Origin: Microbacterium arborescens
GTDB lineage: Bacteria; Actinomycetota; Actinomycetes; Actinomycetales; Microbacteriaceae
Assembly (NCBI GenBank): GCA_003339645.1
Contig: QNUV01000021.1
Span: 186,001 to 250,000, forward strand
Direction: 5' to 3'
Length of the DNA stretch: 64,000 nt
Shown: positions 7,321-14,345 of the stretch, piece after piece
Numbering within the stretch: the first letter of the stretch is position 1
Layout: the number at the start of each line of letters is the position of its first letter
Notes under the pieces: generated by a model
The model's input: only the letters and a program-made list of their open reading frames with translations
What the model was told of the DNA's origin: nothing
Databases searched by the model: none
Translations under genes and position numbers: made by a program

Positions 7321-8280
7321 TCAGCCGGCCGCGGCGCGACGGATCCGTTCGAGCGTGCGCAGCGTCGCCGACGTGCGGGCCTGATCCTCGTCGGGTGCCG
7401 CCGCATCGCCGACGAGCTCCACGAAGCGCGCGACCTCCCCGTCGAGGGTGTCGACCGCGGCGTCCGAGGTCCATTCCGACGACGCACCGGACGCGTCGAT
7501 GCGCGTGATCCGACGCGGGCTGGCCAGATGATCGATCAGGAGCGTCGCGCTCTCGCCCTGGATCTCGCTCGGCCTGGCCGCCGTCGTGATCTTCGAGTAG
7601 CCGACATCGACGATCAGCCCGGGGTACTCCAGCACCGCGAGGCCCGCCCCGTCGGCACCGGTGGCGATGGTCACCGCCGACGCGGACACCCTCACGGGCT
7701 CGCCGAACAGGAGGACGGCGGCGTGCACACCGTAGACGCCGAGGTCTGCGAGCGCGCCGCCGCCCATCGCGGGATCGAAGATGTTGGGGGTCTCACCGGC
7801 GAGCACGGCGTCGTAACGCGAGGAGCGCTTGGCGTAGTGGAACGAGGCTCGGCGGAGGCTGCCGAGCGACGGGACGCGGTCGCGGACGGCGACGATGCCC
7901 GGGTCGTAGGCCGTGCGCATCGCCTCGATCAGCACCACCCCCGCCCGCCGGGAGCGGCCGACGAGATCGTCCCATTCGGCGGCGGAGCCGACCGCCGGCT
8001 TCTCGACGAGTACGTGCTTGCCCGCCGCGATCGCCGCCGCGACCTGTGGGCCGTGCGCGGAGTTCGGCGAGCCGATGTAGACCGCATCGACGCCGGGATC
8101 GGCGAGAGCGGCCTCGACGCTGCCGAACGCTCCCTCGACGCCGAGACGATCGGCATACGCGCGCGCCCTCGCGCCATCGCGCGATGACACAGCCACCACC
8201 TCGATACCGGGCGTGCGGGATGCCGCACCGATGAAGGCGTCGGTGATGACGCTCGTGCCGACGGTCGCGATCCGGATCAT
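7321..8280 (-). CDS. Gfo/Idh/MocA family NAD(P)-dependent oxidoreductase
   Basis: 319 residues. The N-terminal Rossmann fold reads IRIATVGTSVITDAFIGAAS, and the conserved EKP of the family occurs in AGKHVLVEKPAVGS near residue 95. The C-terminal alpha/beta domain contains FDPAMGGGALADLGVYGVHAAVLLFG, the usual dimer/substrate domain motif. Members act on sugars, inositols or trihydrodiols; the substrate cannot be read from sequence. The start ATG has TAGGCT exactly 7 nt upstream, compatible with leaderless transcription, although GGAGGG within the same 7 nt could also act as a ribosome-binding site. Confidence 0.87.
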   Translation of the reverse strand: MIRIATVGTSVITDAFIGAASRTPGIEVVAVSSRDGARARAYADRLGVEGAFGSVEAALADPGVDAVYIGSPNSAHGPQVAAAIAAGKHVLVEKPAVGSAAEWDDLVGRSRRAGVVLIEAMRTAYDPGIVAVRDRVPSLGSLRRASFHYAKRSSRYDAVLAGETPNIFDPAMGGGALADLGVYGVHAAVLLFGEPVRVSASAVTIATGADGAGLAVLEYPGLIVDVGYSKITTAARPSEIQGESATLLIDHLASPRRITRIDASGASSEWTSDAAVDTLDGEVARFVELVGDAAAPDEDQARTSATLRTLERIRRAAAG

Positions 8281-8287
8281 GCCCTCC

Positions 8288-8293
8288 AGCCTA
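8288..8293 (-). promoter_or_regulatory. Leaderless -10 element of the Gfo/Idh/MocA gene
   Basis: TAGGCT on the minus strand lies 7 nt before the ATG at 8280. It is one of about a dozen cases of the same spacing in this window. Confidence 0.5.
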
Positions 8294-8322
8294 GGAGGAG
8301 GTGACCGGGGCCTCGGGCTGCA

Positions 8323-8631
8323 TCAGTGGCGCCGGGTCGAGCGCAGCGTCTGCACCGCCTCGTCGAATCGCAGCGTCTGACGGAGTTCGACGGCGGCGGA
8401 GTACCAGGGGCCGCCGAGCGCCACGAACACGGCGCCCACGACGTCGATGTACCCGAGGATGACCTCGCCCTCGCGCACCTCGTAGCGATCGACGTCGACG
8501 AGCTCCCACCGCACGTCCGCCTCGGCGCTGGGGGCCTCGGGCCGCCGGGTGGGCAACTGACGCAGAGCGCCCGACGTGGCCAGCCTCACCGCGCTGGGCT
8601 TGCGGGCGATCGGTGACATATCCAAGACCAT
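8323..8631 (-). CDS. Small hypothetical protein upstream of the first DUF7882-like gene
   Basis: 102 residues; no family recognised. After a basic N-terminus (MSPIARKPSAVRLATSG), it has DVRWELVDVDRYEVREGEVILGYIDVVGAVFVALGG and a C-terminal helix AVELRQTLRFDEAVQTLRS, which suggests a compact alpha/beta cytosolic protein. I chose the ATG at 8631 because GGGAG lies 7 nt upstream; the GTG at 8637 and the ATG at 8619 are alternatives. It is divergent from the DUF7882-like gene at 8795 and shares a 163-bp control region with it, so the two may be co-regulated. Confidence 0.6.
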   Translation of the reverse strand: MVLDMSPIARKPSAVRLATSGALRQLPTRRPEAPSAEADVRWELVDVDRYEVREGEVILGYIDVVGAVFVALGGPWYSAAVELRQTLRFDEAVQTLRSTRRH

Positions 8632-8742
8632 GACCACTCCCGTCGCTCTGCATCGAGTGTCCCGCCCCGGACCCGCTGCACCTACCGGCTTGACAGAAGT
8701 TCACACGGGGTTTACACGGCGTCAACACGACCTACCTAGTTC

Positions 8743-8768
8743 GCCTAACTAACCGGAATTAGTTAGGC
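8743..8768. promoter_or_regulatory. Palindromic operator upstream of DUF7882-like gene 1
   Basis: GCCTAACTAA (8743-8752) and TTAGTTAGGC (8759-8768) form a perfect 10-bp inverted repeat around CCGGAA. With one skipped base the symmetry extends outward to GTTCG and CGAAC. It lies 14 bp upstream of the TACCCT -10 box, over the -35 region, as expected for a repressor operator. The MarR gene just downstream (9109-9558) is the obvious candidate partner. Confidence 0.7.
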
Positions 8769-8781
8769 CGAACCGCGCCAC

Positions 8782-8787
8782 TACCCT
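8782..8787 (+). promoter_or_regulatory. Leaderless -10 element of DUF7882-like gene 1
   Basis: TACCCT ends exactly 7 nt before the GTG at 8795. No ribosome-binding site precedes that GTG, which supports leaderless translation from a GTG. Confidence 0.6.
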
Positions 8788-8794
8788 CGCGTCC

Positions 8795-9094
8795 GTGGGA
8801 ACACTCGTTTACGGAAGCCAGGGGCGGACGTTCGACGTCGAGGACCGTCTGCTCGCTCACCTGCGGGTGGTCTTCATGAACAAGCTGCGTCGCAACGAGC
8901 CGTTCATGTTCCACCGCTCGACCGACAGCGGGCTGTTCAGCGTCTGGGTGCACCCGGCCGTTCCGATGGTGTTCCTCTTCAGCGGCAGCCGGCCGCCGAC
9001 GATCAATCGGCACTGGGTCGAGGCCCTCATGCTCGAGGCCGGCGGAACGAACGGCCTGCGGGTGATCCCGGAGCCGGCGACCGCCGACGCCTGA
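8795..9094 (+). CDS. DUF7882-like small protein, copy 1
   Basis: 99 residues, beginning MGTLVYGSQGRTFDVEDRLLAHL. It aligns over its length with the products at 13958-14314 and 32748-33050: MGxLxYG, then an LAHLxxV helix, KLRRxExF, a W-containing strand (SVWVHPAVPMVFLFSG) and a C-terminal helix. This resembles a family I remember as DUF7882, largely restricted to Microbacteriaceae and often auto-labelled ATP-dependent DNA ligase. There is no ligase KxDG motif and the protein is far too small for that label. No signal peptide or membrane segment is seen. It converges with a MarR gene 14 bp away. Function unknown. Confidence 0.75.
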   Translation: MGTLVYGSQGRTFDVEDRLLAHLRVVFMNKLRRNEPFMFHRSTDSGLFSVWVHPAVPMVFLFSGSRPPTINRHWVEALMLEAGGTNGLRVIPEPATADA

Positions 9095-9108
9095 CGACGT
9101 CGCCTGCC

Positions 9109-9558
9109 TCAGCGGCACTCCTCATCGACCGCGTCCGCGATCGCGTCGAGAAGCGTCGCCAGCTTCGCCGCGGTGTCCTCGTCGAGCCCGCGCGCGATGT
9201 CGCGGACGCGGAGCGTGAGCGGGTCGACGCCTTCGACATCGGCGTTGCGGTCCGTCGGAACGACGTACTTGCTCCGGCCGTCGTCGGGATTGCGCTGGAA
9301 GGCGACCAGTCCCCCGTCGTGCAGGCGCTTGAGCATCGTGGTGGCCGTCGGCGTCGAGATGCCGAGCGTCGCGGCGATGTCGGTCGGTGTGACGCGCTTG
9401 CCGGCATCCGCACTGTCGTACACGACGCGCATCGCCGCACGCGCGGTCTCGCTCGGACCGCAGTCGCTCTGGCGTCGCCGCGCCAGGCTGGCCTCGGCCA
9501 GTCGCAGCCGTTCGACCGCGCGTGCGACGGATTCGGGCTCGGACGCACCGGACACCAT
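9109..9558 (-). CDS. MarR-family regulator 1
   Basis: 149 residues, all-alpha with a winged helix: AAMRVVYDSADAGKRVTPTDIAATLGISTPTATTMLKRLHDGGLVAFQRNPDDGRSKYVV (about residues 45-105), including the wing DGRSKYVV. The flanking helices are dimerisation elements. The ATG at 9558 follows GGGAGG with a 6-nt gap; longer in-frame sequence upstream is not protein-like. It is convergent with DUF7882-like gene 1 and probably acts on the palindrome at 8743-8768. On the minus strand TACAGT (about 9589-9594) is a possible -10, and a CGCCGA-GAA-TCGGCG palindrome lies just upstream. Confidence 0.85.
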   Translation of the reverse strand: MVSGASEPESVARAVERLRLAEASLARRRQSDCGPSETARAAMRVVYDSADAGKRVTPTDIAATLGISTPTATTMLKRLHDGGLVAFQRNPDDGRSKYVVPTDRNADVEGVDPLTLRVRDIARGLDEDTAAKLATLLDAIADAVDEECR

Positions 9559-9599
9559 GGAACCTCCCGCAGACGTCGATGATGCCTCCACTGTAGAAG

Positions 9600-9614
9600 C
9601 GCCGAGAATCGGCG
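9600..9614. promoter_or_regulatory. Small palindrome upstream of marR 1
   Basis: CGCCGA-GAA-TCGGCG, a perfect 6-3-6 inverted repeat, lies 42 bp upstream of the marR1 start in the 98-bp gap to the flavoprotein gene. It could be an autoregulatory site or the terminator of the gene at 9657-11111, which ends on the other side of the gap from its own promoter; the first is more likely from orientation. Confidence 0.35.
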
Positions 9615-9656
9615 ATCTGCGGCTTGACTCCGCCGCCCGGGGCCCGTAATGCCCCC

Positions 9657-11111
9657 TCAGAGACGCGGCGAGAGGTCGGGACGCGTCCGCACCCCGAACT
9701 CGTGCCGCAGCGCGCTCATGGCCGCCCACCAGCCGCCCAGCCCGTGAACGCCCGGTCCGGGGCTGGTCGACGAGGAGCACAGGTAGACGCCGTCCATAGG
9801 GGTTCGCCACGGGTCTCGCGCGAGCACGGGACGCGCGATCAGCTGATCGAGCGAGGGCACCCCGGCGGAGATGTCGCCGTCGGGATAGTTCAGATTGCGA
9901 GCGGCGACCTGCCGCGCCGTCTCGGAGTGAGTGGCGAGGATCGTCTCCCGGAAGCCCGGCGCGAAGCGCTCGATCTGCTGGACGATCGCCTCGGTGCGGT
10001 CGACCTCGCTGCCGGCGGGGACATGCGTGTACGCCCACAGCGTGTGGTGTCCCGCCGGGGCACGGGTCTCGTCGAACAGCGACGGCTGGGCGACCAGGAC
10101 GTAGGGCGCGTCGGGCAGACGCCCCTCCCGAACCGCGTTCTCGGACGCGGCGATCTCCGCCCGCGTGCCGCCGATGTGCACGGTGCCGCTGCGCGCGATC
10201 GCCGGATCGCGCCAGGGCACGGGCGCCGACAGAGCGAAGTCGACCTTCGCGACGGCGTCGCCGTAGCGGAAGCGCTCGAGTCGGCGGCGGTACCGGGCCG
10301 GCATCCGCTCCCCCGCCATCCCGATGAGGGCACGCGGAGTGACGTCGAGCAGGACGGCGCGGGCGGTGGGGAGCTCGTCGAGGGAGCGGATGCGGCGCCC
10401 CGCGAACAGCTCGCCCCCGTGGGCGCGGATGTCGTCGACCATCGCCTGGACGATGGCGCCGCTGCCGCCGATGGGGATCGGCCACCCGCGCGCATGACCG
10501 TAGGTGGCGAGGGTCAGCCCGCCACCGGCGGCTGCGAGACTCGGAAGGCCCAGGATGGTGTGAGCCGCGACACCGGACACCAGAGCCGGGGCGGCCTGCT
10601 CGCGGAACCGCAGGTTCCACGCGGCGCTCCCCTGCTCGAGTGTGCGCAGTCCGAACCAGGCCGCGGCGATCGGATCGCCGGGGACGCGCAGCAGCGAGCC
10701 ACCGGTGAGGTCCGCGATGCCGCGCACGCGCTCGACGAGCGGCGCCATCAGCCGGGTGTACGCGCGGCCGTCGGCTCCGAGCCCCTCGGCCGTGCGATCG
10801 AGATCGCGGTAAGCCAGCGCTGCGCCACCGTCGAGAGGGTGCGCATACGACACCTCGGGCACGACGAACTCGACGCGGCGGCGCAGTCCGAACTCGCGGA
10901 AGAAGGCGGATTCGAAAGCGAGCGGGTGCACCGCCGAGCAGAGGTCGTGCCGGTAGCCCGGAAGCGTGATCTCGCCCGTCGCCGCCCCACCGCCGAAGTG
11001 GTCCTCCGCTTCGAACACCGCGACCGAGAGCCCGGAGCGCGCCAGGGTGACGGCCGCCGCCAGCCCGTTCGGCCCGGAGCCGACGACGACGGCGTCGTAC
11101 TCCGCCGTCAC
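9657..11111 (-). CDS. Phytoene-desaturase-like FAD-dependent oxidoreductase
   Basis: 484 residues. The N-terminus has the dinucleotide-binding motif YDAVVVGSGPNGLAAAVTLARSGLSVAVFEA, followed by GGGAATGEITLPGYRHDLCSAVHPL. The C-terminus has GVYLCSSSTSPGPGVHGLGGWWAA, the FAD-binding signature of the phytoene dehydrogenase/COG1233 group. This group includes carotenoid desaturases and many uncharacterised flavoproteins such as PYROXD2-like proteins; no phytoene synthase is nearby, so a carotenoid role is not supported. The GTG start at 11111 overlaps the SRPBCC stop (GTGA), so it is the last gene of a coupled four-gene operon. Confidence 0.8.
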   Translation of the reverse strand: MTAEYDAVVVGSGPNGLAAAVTLARSGLSVAVFEAEDHFGGGAATGEITLPGYRHDLCSAVHPLAFESAFFREFGLRRRVEFVVPEVSYAHPLDGGAALAYRDLDRTAEGLGADGRAYTRLMAPLVERVRGIADLTGGSLLRVPGDPIAAAWFGLRTLEQGSAAWNLRFREQAAPALVSGVAAHTILGLPSLAAAGGGLTLATYGHARGWPIPIGGSGAIVQAMVDDIRAHGGELFAGRRIRSLDELPTARAVLLDVTPRALIGMAGERMPARYRRRLERFRYGDAVAKVDFALSAPVPWRDPAIARSGTVHIGGTRAEIAASENAVREGRLPDAPYVLVAQPSLFDETRAPAGHHTLWAYTHVPAGSEVDRTEAIVQQIERFAPGFRETILATHSETARQVAARNLNYPDGDISAGVPSLDQLIARPVLARDPWRTPMDGVYLCSSSTSPGPGVHGLGGWWAAMSALRHEFGVRTRPDLSPRL

Positions 11112-11548
11112 CGTCCCGCGCCGCCCTCCGCGAGGTGCGCGAGCCTCCGCAGGGTCTCGGCGTTGCGGACGTGCAGCGGCAGGTCGAGCAGTGGTTGCGG
11201 GATGAATGATCCCGGCCCTTCCGCGGCCACCTCCTGAATGCGCACGACGCAATCGTCGCCGCGGGGCTTGACGTCGATGGTGATGTGGGCCTCGCCGATC
11301 GGCCAGCCGCGCGCTTGCATCACCATGCGGTGCGGCGGATCGAATTCGAGCACCGATGTGCTGTCGTCGATGACGAAGGGCCAGACCCCGAACGAATGGT
11401 GCAGGCGCGACCCCGTCTGAGGCCAAGCCGGACTGACGTCGCGCATGCGCGAAGCACCGACGACCCAAGCCGGGAAGAGCCAGCCGTCGTTCAGGACCGC
11501 GAAGACGTCCTCGGGGGCGCAGTGCATGAGTCGGACGTTACGCGACAT
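11108..11548 (-). CDS. SRPBCC (START-like) family protein
   Basis: 146 residues with the usual helix-grip layout: the N-terminal MSRNVRLMHCAPEDVFAVLNDGWLFPAWVVGASRM, the strand region SRLHHSFGVWPFVIDDSTSVLEFDPPHRMVMQARGWPIGEAHITIDVKP, and a C-terminal long helix NAETLRRLAHL. Such domains bind hydrophobic ligands. It has a GGAGAGGAGAC ribosome-binding site, lies 24 bp after the zinc dehydrogenase stop, and overlaps the flavoprotein start by 4 nt. Ligand unknown. Confidence 0.82.
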   Translation of the reverse strand: MSRNVRLMHCAPEDVFAVLNDGWLFPAWVVGASRMRDVSPAWPQTGSRLHHSFGVWPFVIDDSTSVLEFDPPHRMVMQARGWPIGEAHITIDVKPRGDDCVVRIQEVAAEGPGSFIPQPLLDLPLHVRNAETLRRLAHLAEGGAGR

Positions 11549-11572
11549 GGCCGTCTCCTCTCCGGGGCGGAG

Positions 11573-12748
11573 TCACGGCTGCAGCACCACCTTGATGCAG
11601 CCGTCCTCCTTCTTCTGAAAAGTCTCGTAGAGGCCCGGCGCGTCGGTCAGCGGCGCGCGGTGGGTGGTCAGATCCATGACGCCGAGCGGGTCGGCGGGGT
11701 CTTCGACGAGAGGCAGCAGATCATCGATCCACCGCTTGACGTTGCATTGCCCCATCCGCAGGCTCAGCTGCTTGTCGAACATCGTCTTCATCGGCATCAT
11801 GTCGGCCTCGCCGGCGTACACGCCGCTGATCGACACGGTGCCGCCGCGGCGGACGACATCGATCGACGAGTGCAGTGCGGCCAGCCGGTCGAGCCCGCCG
11901 GTCTCCATGACCTTCTGGGCCAGGGCGTCGGGCAGCAGTCCCACCGCCTTGTGCACCGTCGAGACGGCGGGGTTGCCGTGGGCCTCCATGCCGACGGCAT
12001 CCACGACCGCATCCACGCCGCGCCCGTCGGTGAGGTCGCGGAGCTCCTCGACGACCGAATCGGTGAGGTCGAAGACGTCGGCACCGTGCCGCTCGGCCAT
12101 CGCTCGGCGCTCGGCGACCGGATCGACCGCGAGCACGCGATAGCCGCGATGCACGCCGACGCGCGCGACGAACTGCCCGACGGGGCCGAGGCCCATGACC
12201 GCGAGAGTGCCGCCCTCGGGAACGTCGGCGTACGCCACGCCCTGCCACGCCGTCGGCAGGATGTCGCTGAGGAAGAGGTAGCGGTCGTCGGGAAGGTCGG
12301 AGCCGACGCGGATGTGGTTGTAGTCCGCGAGCGGAACCCGCAGGTACTCGGCCTGCCCTCCCGGGACCTGTCCGTACAGCTTCGTGTAGCCGAACAGCGA
12401 GGCGCCGCTGCCGTATTCGGTGACCTGCGTCGTCTCGCACTGCGACTGGAGGCCACGACGGCACATGAAGCAGTGCCCGCACGAGATGTTGAACGGCACG
12501 ACGATGCGGTCGCCGACGGCGAGGTTCGTCACCGCAGACCCGACCTCGACGACGACACCCATCGGTTCGTGGCCGAGTACGTCACCGCTGTCGATGAACG
12601 GCCCGAAGATCTCGTAGAGGTGCAGGTCGGACCCGCAGATGGCCGTCGAGGTGATCCGCACGATCGCGTCGGTCGGCTCGAGGATCTCGGGGTCGGGCAC
12701 GGTCTCGACGGAGACCTTCCGGCGTCCCTGCCAGGTGAGAGCCTTCAT
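11573..12748 (-). CDS. Zinc-dependent alcohol dehydrogenase (medium-chain, formaldehyde-dehydrogenase-like)
   Basis: 391 residues. Catalytic zinc ligands are visible in TAICGSDLHLYEIF (Cys38 region) and GHEPMGVVVEVG; the structural zinc site is CGHCFMCRRGLQSQC; the NAD-binding motif is LAVMGLGPVGQFVARVGVHRG. The long insert after the Rossmann fold (AVGLLPDALAQKVMETGGLDRLAALHSSIDVV) is typical of glutathione-independent formaldehyde dehydrogenase-like and threonine-dehydrogenase-like members. The start ATG follows GGAGGAGACAC and overlaps the stop of the 72-residue protein (ATGA). It probably oxidises a small alcohol or aldehyde adduct; substrate unknown. Confidence 0.85.
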   Translation of the reverse strand: MKALTWQGRRKVSVETVPDPEILEPTDAIVRITSTAICGSDLHLYEIFGPFIDSGDVLGHEPMGVVVEVGSAVTNLAVGDRIVVPFNISCGHCFMCRRGLQSQCETTQVTEYGSGASLFGYTKLYGQVPGGQAEYLRVPLADYNHIRVGSDLPDDRYLFLSDILPTAWQGVAYADVPEGGTLAVMGLGPVGQFVARVGVHRGYRVLAVDPVAERRAMAERHGADVFDLTDSVVEELRDLTDGRGVDAVVDAVGMEAHGNPAVSTVHKAVGLLPDALAQKVMETGGLDRLAALHSSIDVVRRGGTVSISGVYAGEADMMPMKTMFDKQLSLRMGQCNVKRWIDDLLPLVEDPADPLGVMDLTTHRAPLTDAPGLYETFQKKEDGCIKVVLQP

Positions 12749-12963
12749 CGTGTCTCCTCCGGGTCGTCGCCGTCGGCTTCGGGCGTGCCGGGGCCGGGCC
12801 CGGGCCGCACGGTGGCGGTGTCGGCGATGTCGATGCGCGTGACGCCGTCGTGCTCGCTCGTCTCGATCCGCGGCGCGGCGTCGGCCTCGGTCGATCCGCC
12901 GGCTCGCAGCAGTTCCTCGCGGCGGGCGTCTTCGTCGGTCAGGGATTCGGATGCGTCGGACAT
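12745..12963 (-). CDS. 72-residue acidic protein at the head of the dehydrogenase operon
   Basis: 72 residues, acidic, low in hydrophobics, no recognised family: it starts MSDASESLTDEDARREELLRAGG, has a central strand-like HDGVTRIDIADTATV, and a Pro/Gly/Glu-rich tail. Its ATG at 12963 is preceded by TACGGT 6 nt upstream, a leaderless arrangement, and its stop overlaps the dehydrogenase start. Position and coupling support a real gene. It may be a disordered partner of the downstream enzyme; that is inference. Confidence 0.6.
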   Translation of the reverse strand: MSDASESLTDEDARREELLRAGGSTEADAAPRIETSEHDGVTRIDIADTATVRPGPGPGTPEADGDDPEETR

Positions 12964-12969
12964 GGGGCG

Positions 12970-12975
12970 ACCGTA
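12970..12975 (-). promoter_or_regulatory. Leaderless -10 of the 72-aa/dehydrogenase operon
   Basis: TACGGT on the minus strand ends 6 nt before the ATG at 12963 and would drive the four genes down to 9657. Confidence 0.5.
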
Positions 12976-13067
12976 AGCACGTCCGCCCGGCCGGAGCGAG
13001 GGGATGGCGAGGGCCGGACAAGCGTGGTAGCCAGAGACGACAAGCCCATCCCGGAAGGAGACCGCCG

Positions 13068-13190
13068 ATGTCACGAGACGACGCGAAGCCCAGTCAGGCC
13101 GAAGGTGCCGACCCCGAACACCCCGACACGGGCGAAGCCCCGGAAGAGGCGACGGGACACCCCTCGCAGGCCGAGGGCGAAGACAGCTGA
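13068..13190 (+). CDS. 40-residue acidic small protein
   Basis: 40 residues, MSRDDAKPSQAEGADPEHP at the start, hydrophilic and probably disordered. It carries an internal repeat, PSQAEGADP and PSQAEGEDS. The ATG follows GGAAGGAG with a suitable 8-nt gap, and a large hairpin begins 5 nt after the stop. A good ribosome-binding site together with a terminator makes a real small gene likely. No family recognised; low-complexity general-stress-type small proteins look similar. Confidence 0.55.
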   Translation: MSRDDAKPSQAEGADPEHPDTGEAPEEATGHPSQAEGEDS

Positions 13191-13194
13191 CACC

Positions 13195-13244
13195 ACGACG
13201 GAGGGGCCGGCGTCGCACCTGATGCGAGCCGGCCCGTCCGTCGT
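13195..13244. terminator. Long hairpin, bidirectional terminator
   Basis: The left arm 13195-13217 and right arm 13223-13244 pair over about 22 bp, with one mismatch and one bulged G, closing a 5-nt CCTGA loop. It sits between the + strand 40-residue ORF and the - strand marR2, both of which end towards it. Confidence 0.75.
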
Positions 13245-13269
13245 CGTGCGCCCGGAGCGTCGTTCGAGA

Positions 13270-13779
13270 TCAGGCGCTGCGTTCCGCGACATCGTCGAGA
13301 GCGGACGCGAGGAGGTCCACGACCTCGGCCGCGATGGCGGCACGCTCCGCGTCGAGCTCGTCGATGACGGTCACGATCGCCTGGTGATGGGCGGCGAAGG
13401 CGGCATCCACTCGCTCGACCGCCTCCGCGGTCGGAACGAGGTAGTGCGCGCGCCGGTCGGTGGGGTGCTGAACGCGCTCGACCAGCCCCTTCGAGGCCAG
13501 ACGCTCGACGACGTTGGTCACGGTGGCGCTCGAGGTGGCGAGCATGACGATGAGGTCCTTCGGGCCCAGATCGCGGCCGTCGCGGTGGCCCTGGACGAGG
13601 TATCGCAAGGCGGTCAGGTCGATCGCCGACAGCTCGGATGCCCGGACGGCGAGCCCAGCCTGCACCTGCTCGGCGCGTCGCAGGCGCAGCACGGCGTCGC
13701 TCAGGCGACGGCCGACCTCTTCGCGAGGTTGGTCCGCGTAGAGATGGAGTCCTTCGTGCAGGACGACGTTTCGAGGCAT
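13270..13779 (-). CDS. MarR-family regulator 2
   Basis: 169 residues. The winged helix is SAIDLTALRYLVQGHRDGRDLGPKDLIVMLATSSATVTNVVERLASKGLVERVQHPTDRRAHYLVPTAEA, with the classic DRRAHYLV wing at about residue 110. Long N- and C-terminal helices form the dimer interface. A GGAGGAGG ribosome-binding site precedes the ATG at 13779. It is divergent from DUF7882-like gene 2, and the 178-bp gap contains two copies of a TTGACAGNNNNTGTCTT palindromic motif, likely its operators. It is only distantly similar to MarR 1, so the two pairs were not obviously made by one recent duplication. Confidence 0.87.
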   Translation of the reverse strand: MPRNVVLHEGLHLYADQPREEVGRRLSDAVLRLRRAEQVQAGLAVRASELSAIDLTALRYLVQGHRDGRDLGPKDLIVMLATSSATVTNVVERLASKGLVERVQHPTDRRAHYLVPTAEAVERVDAAFAAHHQAIVTVIDELDAERAAIAAEVVDLLASALDDVAERSA

Positions 13780-13824
13780 CGGGTTGCCACCTCCTCCGAC
13801 AGCATCCTAGAACACTAGCCCGGC

Positions 13825-13841
13825 TTGACAGATTCTGTCTT
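13825..13841. promoter_or_regulatory. Operator-like motif copy A between marR2 and DUF7882-like gene 2
   Basis: TTGACAGATTCTGTCTT contains the perfect palindrome GACAGA-T-TCTGTC. It matches copy B at 13874-13890 at all positions except the four central bases. Confidence 0.7.
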
Positions 13842-13873
13842 TCACAGATGGTGAGATACATAGGATCTAAGAA

Positions 13874-13890
13874 TTGACAGGAAGTGTCTT
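13874..13890 (+). promoter_or_regulatory. Operator-like motif copy B, overlapping the promoter of DUF7882-like gene 2
   Basis: TTGACAGGAAGTGTCTT repeats motif copy A, 49 bp further along. Its TTGACA is also a consensus -35 box; TAGATA at 13898-13903 (18-bp spacing) is a matching -10. Binding here would block RNA polymerase at this promoter. Confidence 0.7.
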
Positions 13891-13957
13891 GTCTGGCTAG
13901 ATACTTAATGAGGGAACCAACACTTCCCTCGCTCATCGACGATCTCAGGAGGACAGC

Positions 13958-14314
13958 ATGGGACAGCTCCACTACGGAAACTCCGACACCCGAATCGAGA
14001 TCCCGGACCGCCTGCTCGCGCACCTGAAGGTCGTCATCGCGACGAAGCTCCGGCGCAACGAGAGCTTCATGATGTCGTGGACGTCCGACGAGGGCCGTTC
14101 ATCGATCTGGCTGCAGCCGTCCATCCCCCTGCGCTTCGTCTTCGAGAGCGCGGACATGGAGATCCTAAACCCCGCTGCCGTCCGCGACCTCGCCAATGCC
14201 GCGACCTCGTCGGCCGGCCTGATGGTCGCCCTCGACCAGGAGATCCCCGAGGCCCCGCAGCGCGAGCTGCGCCCGGTCACCGCCGGGGTGCCGCGACTGA
14301 AGGTCCCGGCGTAA
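13958..14314 (+). CDS. DUF7882-like small protein, copy 2
   Basis: 118 residues, starting MGQLHYGNSDTRIEIPDRLLAHLKVVIATKLRRNESFMMSW and continuing SSIWLQPSIPLRFVFES. It aligns with copies 1 and 3 but has a C-terminal extension of about 20 residues (PQRELRPVTAGVPRLKVPA). The ATG is preceded by AGGAGGAC and a canonical TTGACA/TAGATA promoter, so unlike copy 1 it is not leaderless. Divergent from marR2. No enzyme motif, membrane segment or signal peptide is visible; function unknown. Confidence 0.78.
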   Translation: MGQLHYGNSDTRIEIPDRLLAHLKVVIATKLRRNESFMMSWTSDEGRSSIWLQPSIPLRFVFESADMEILNPAAVRDLANAATSSAGLMVALDQEIPEAPQRELRPVTAGVPRLKVPA

Positions 14315-14345
14315 CCCGGACCGAACACTTCGCGCCGTCGTCGGT

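Noticed and set aside
8795-9094. Calling the small DUF7882-like proteins ATP-dependent DNA ligases
   Set aside because: They have about 100 residues, no KxDG nucleotidyl-transfer motif and no OB fold signature. The label often seen for this family is probably a propagated error.
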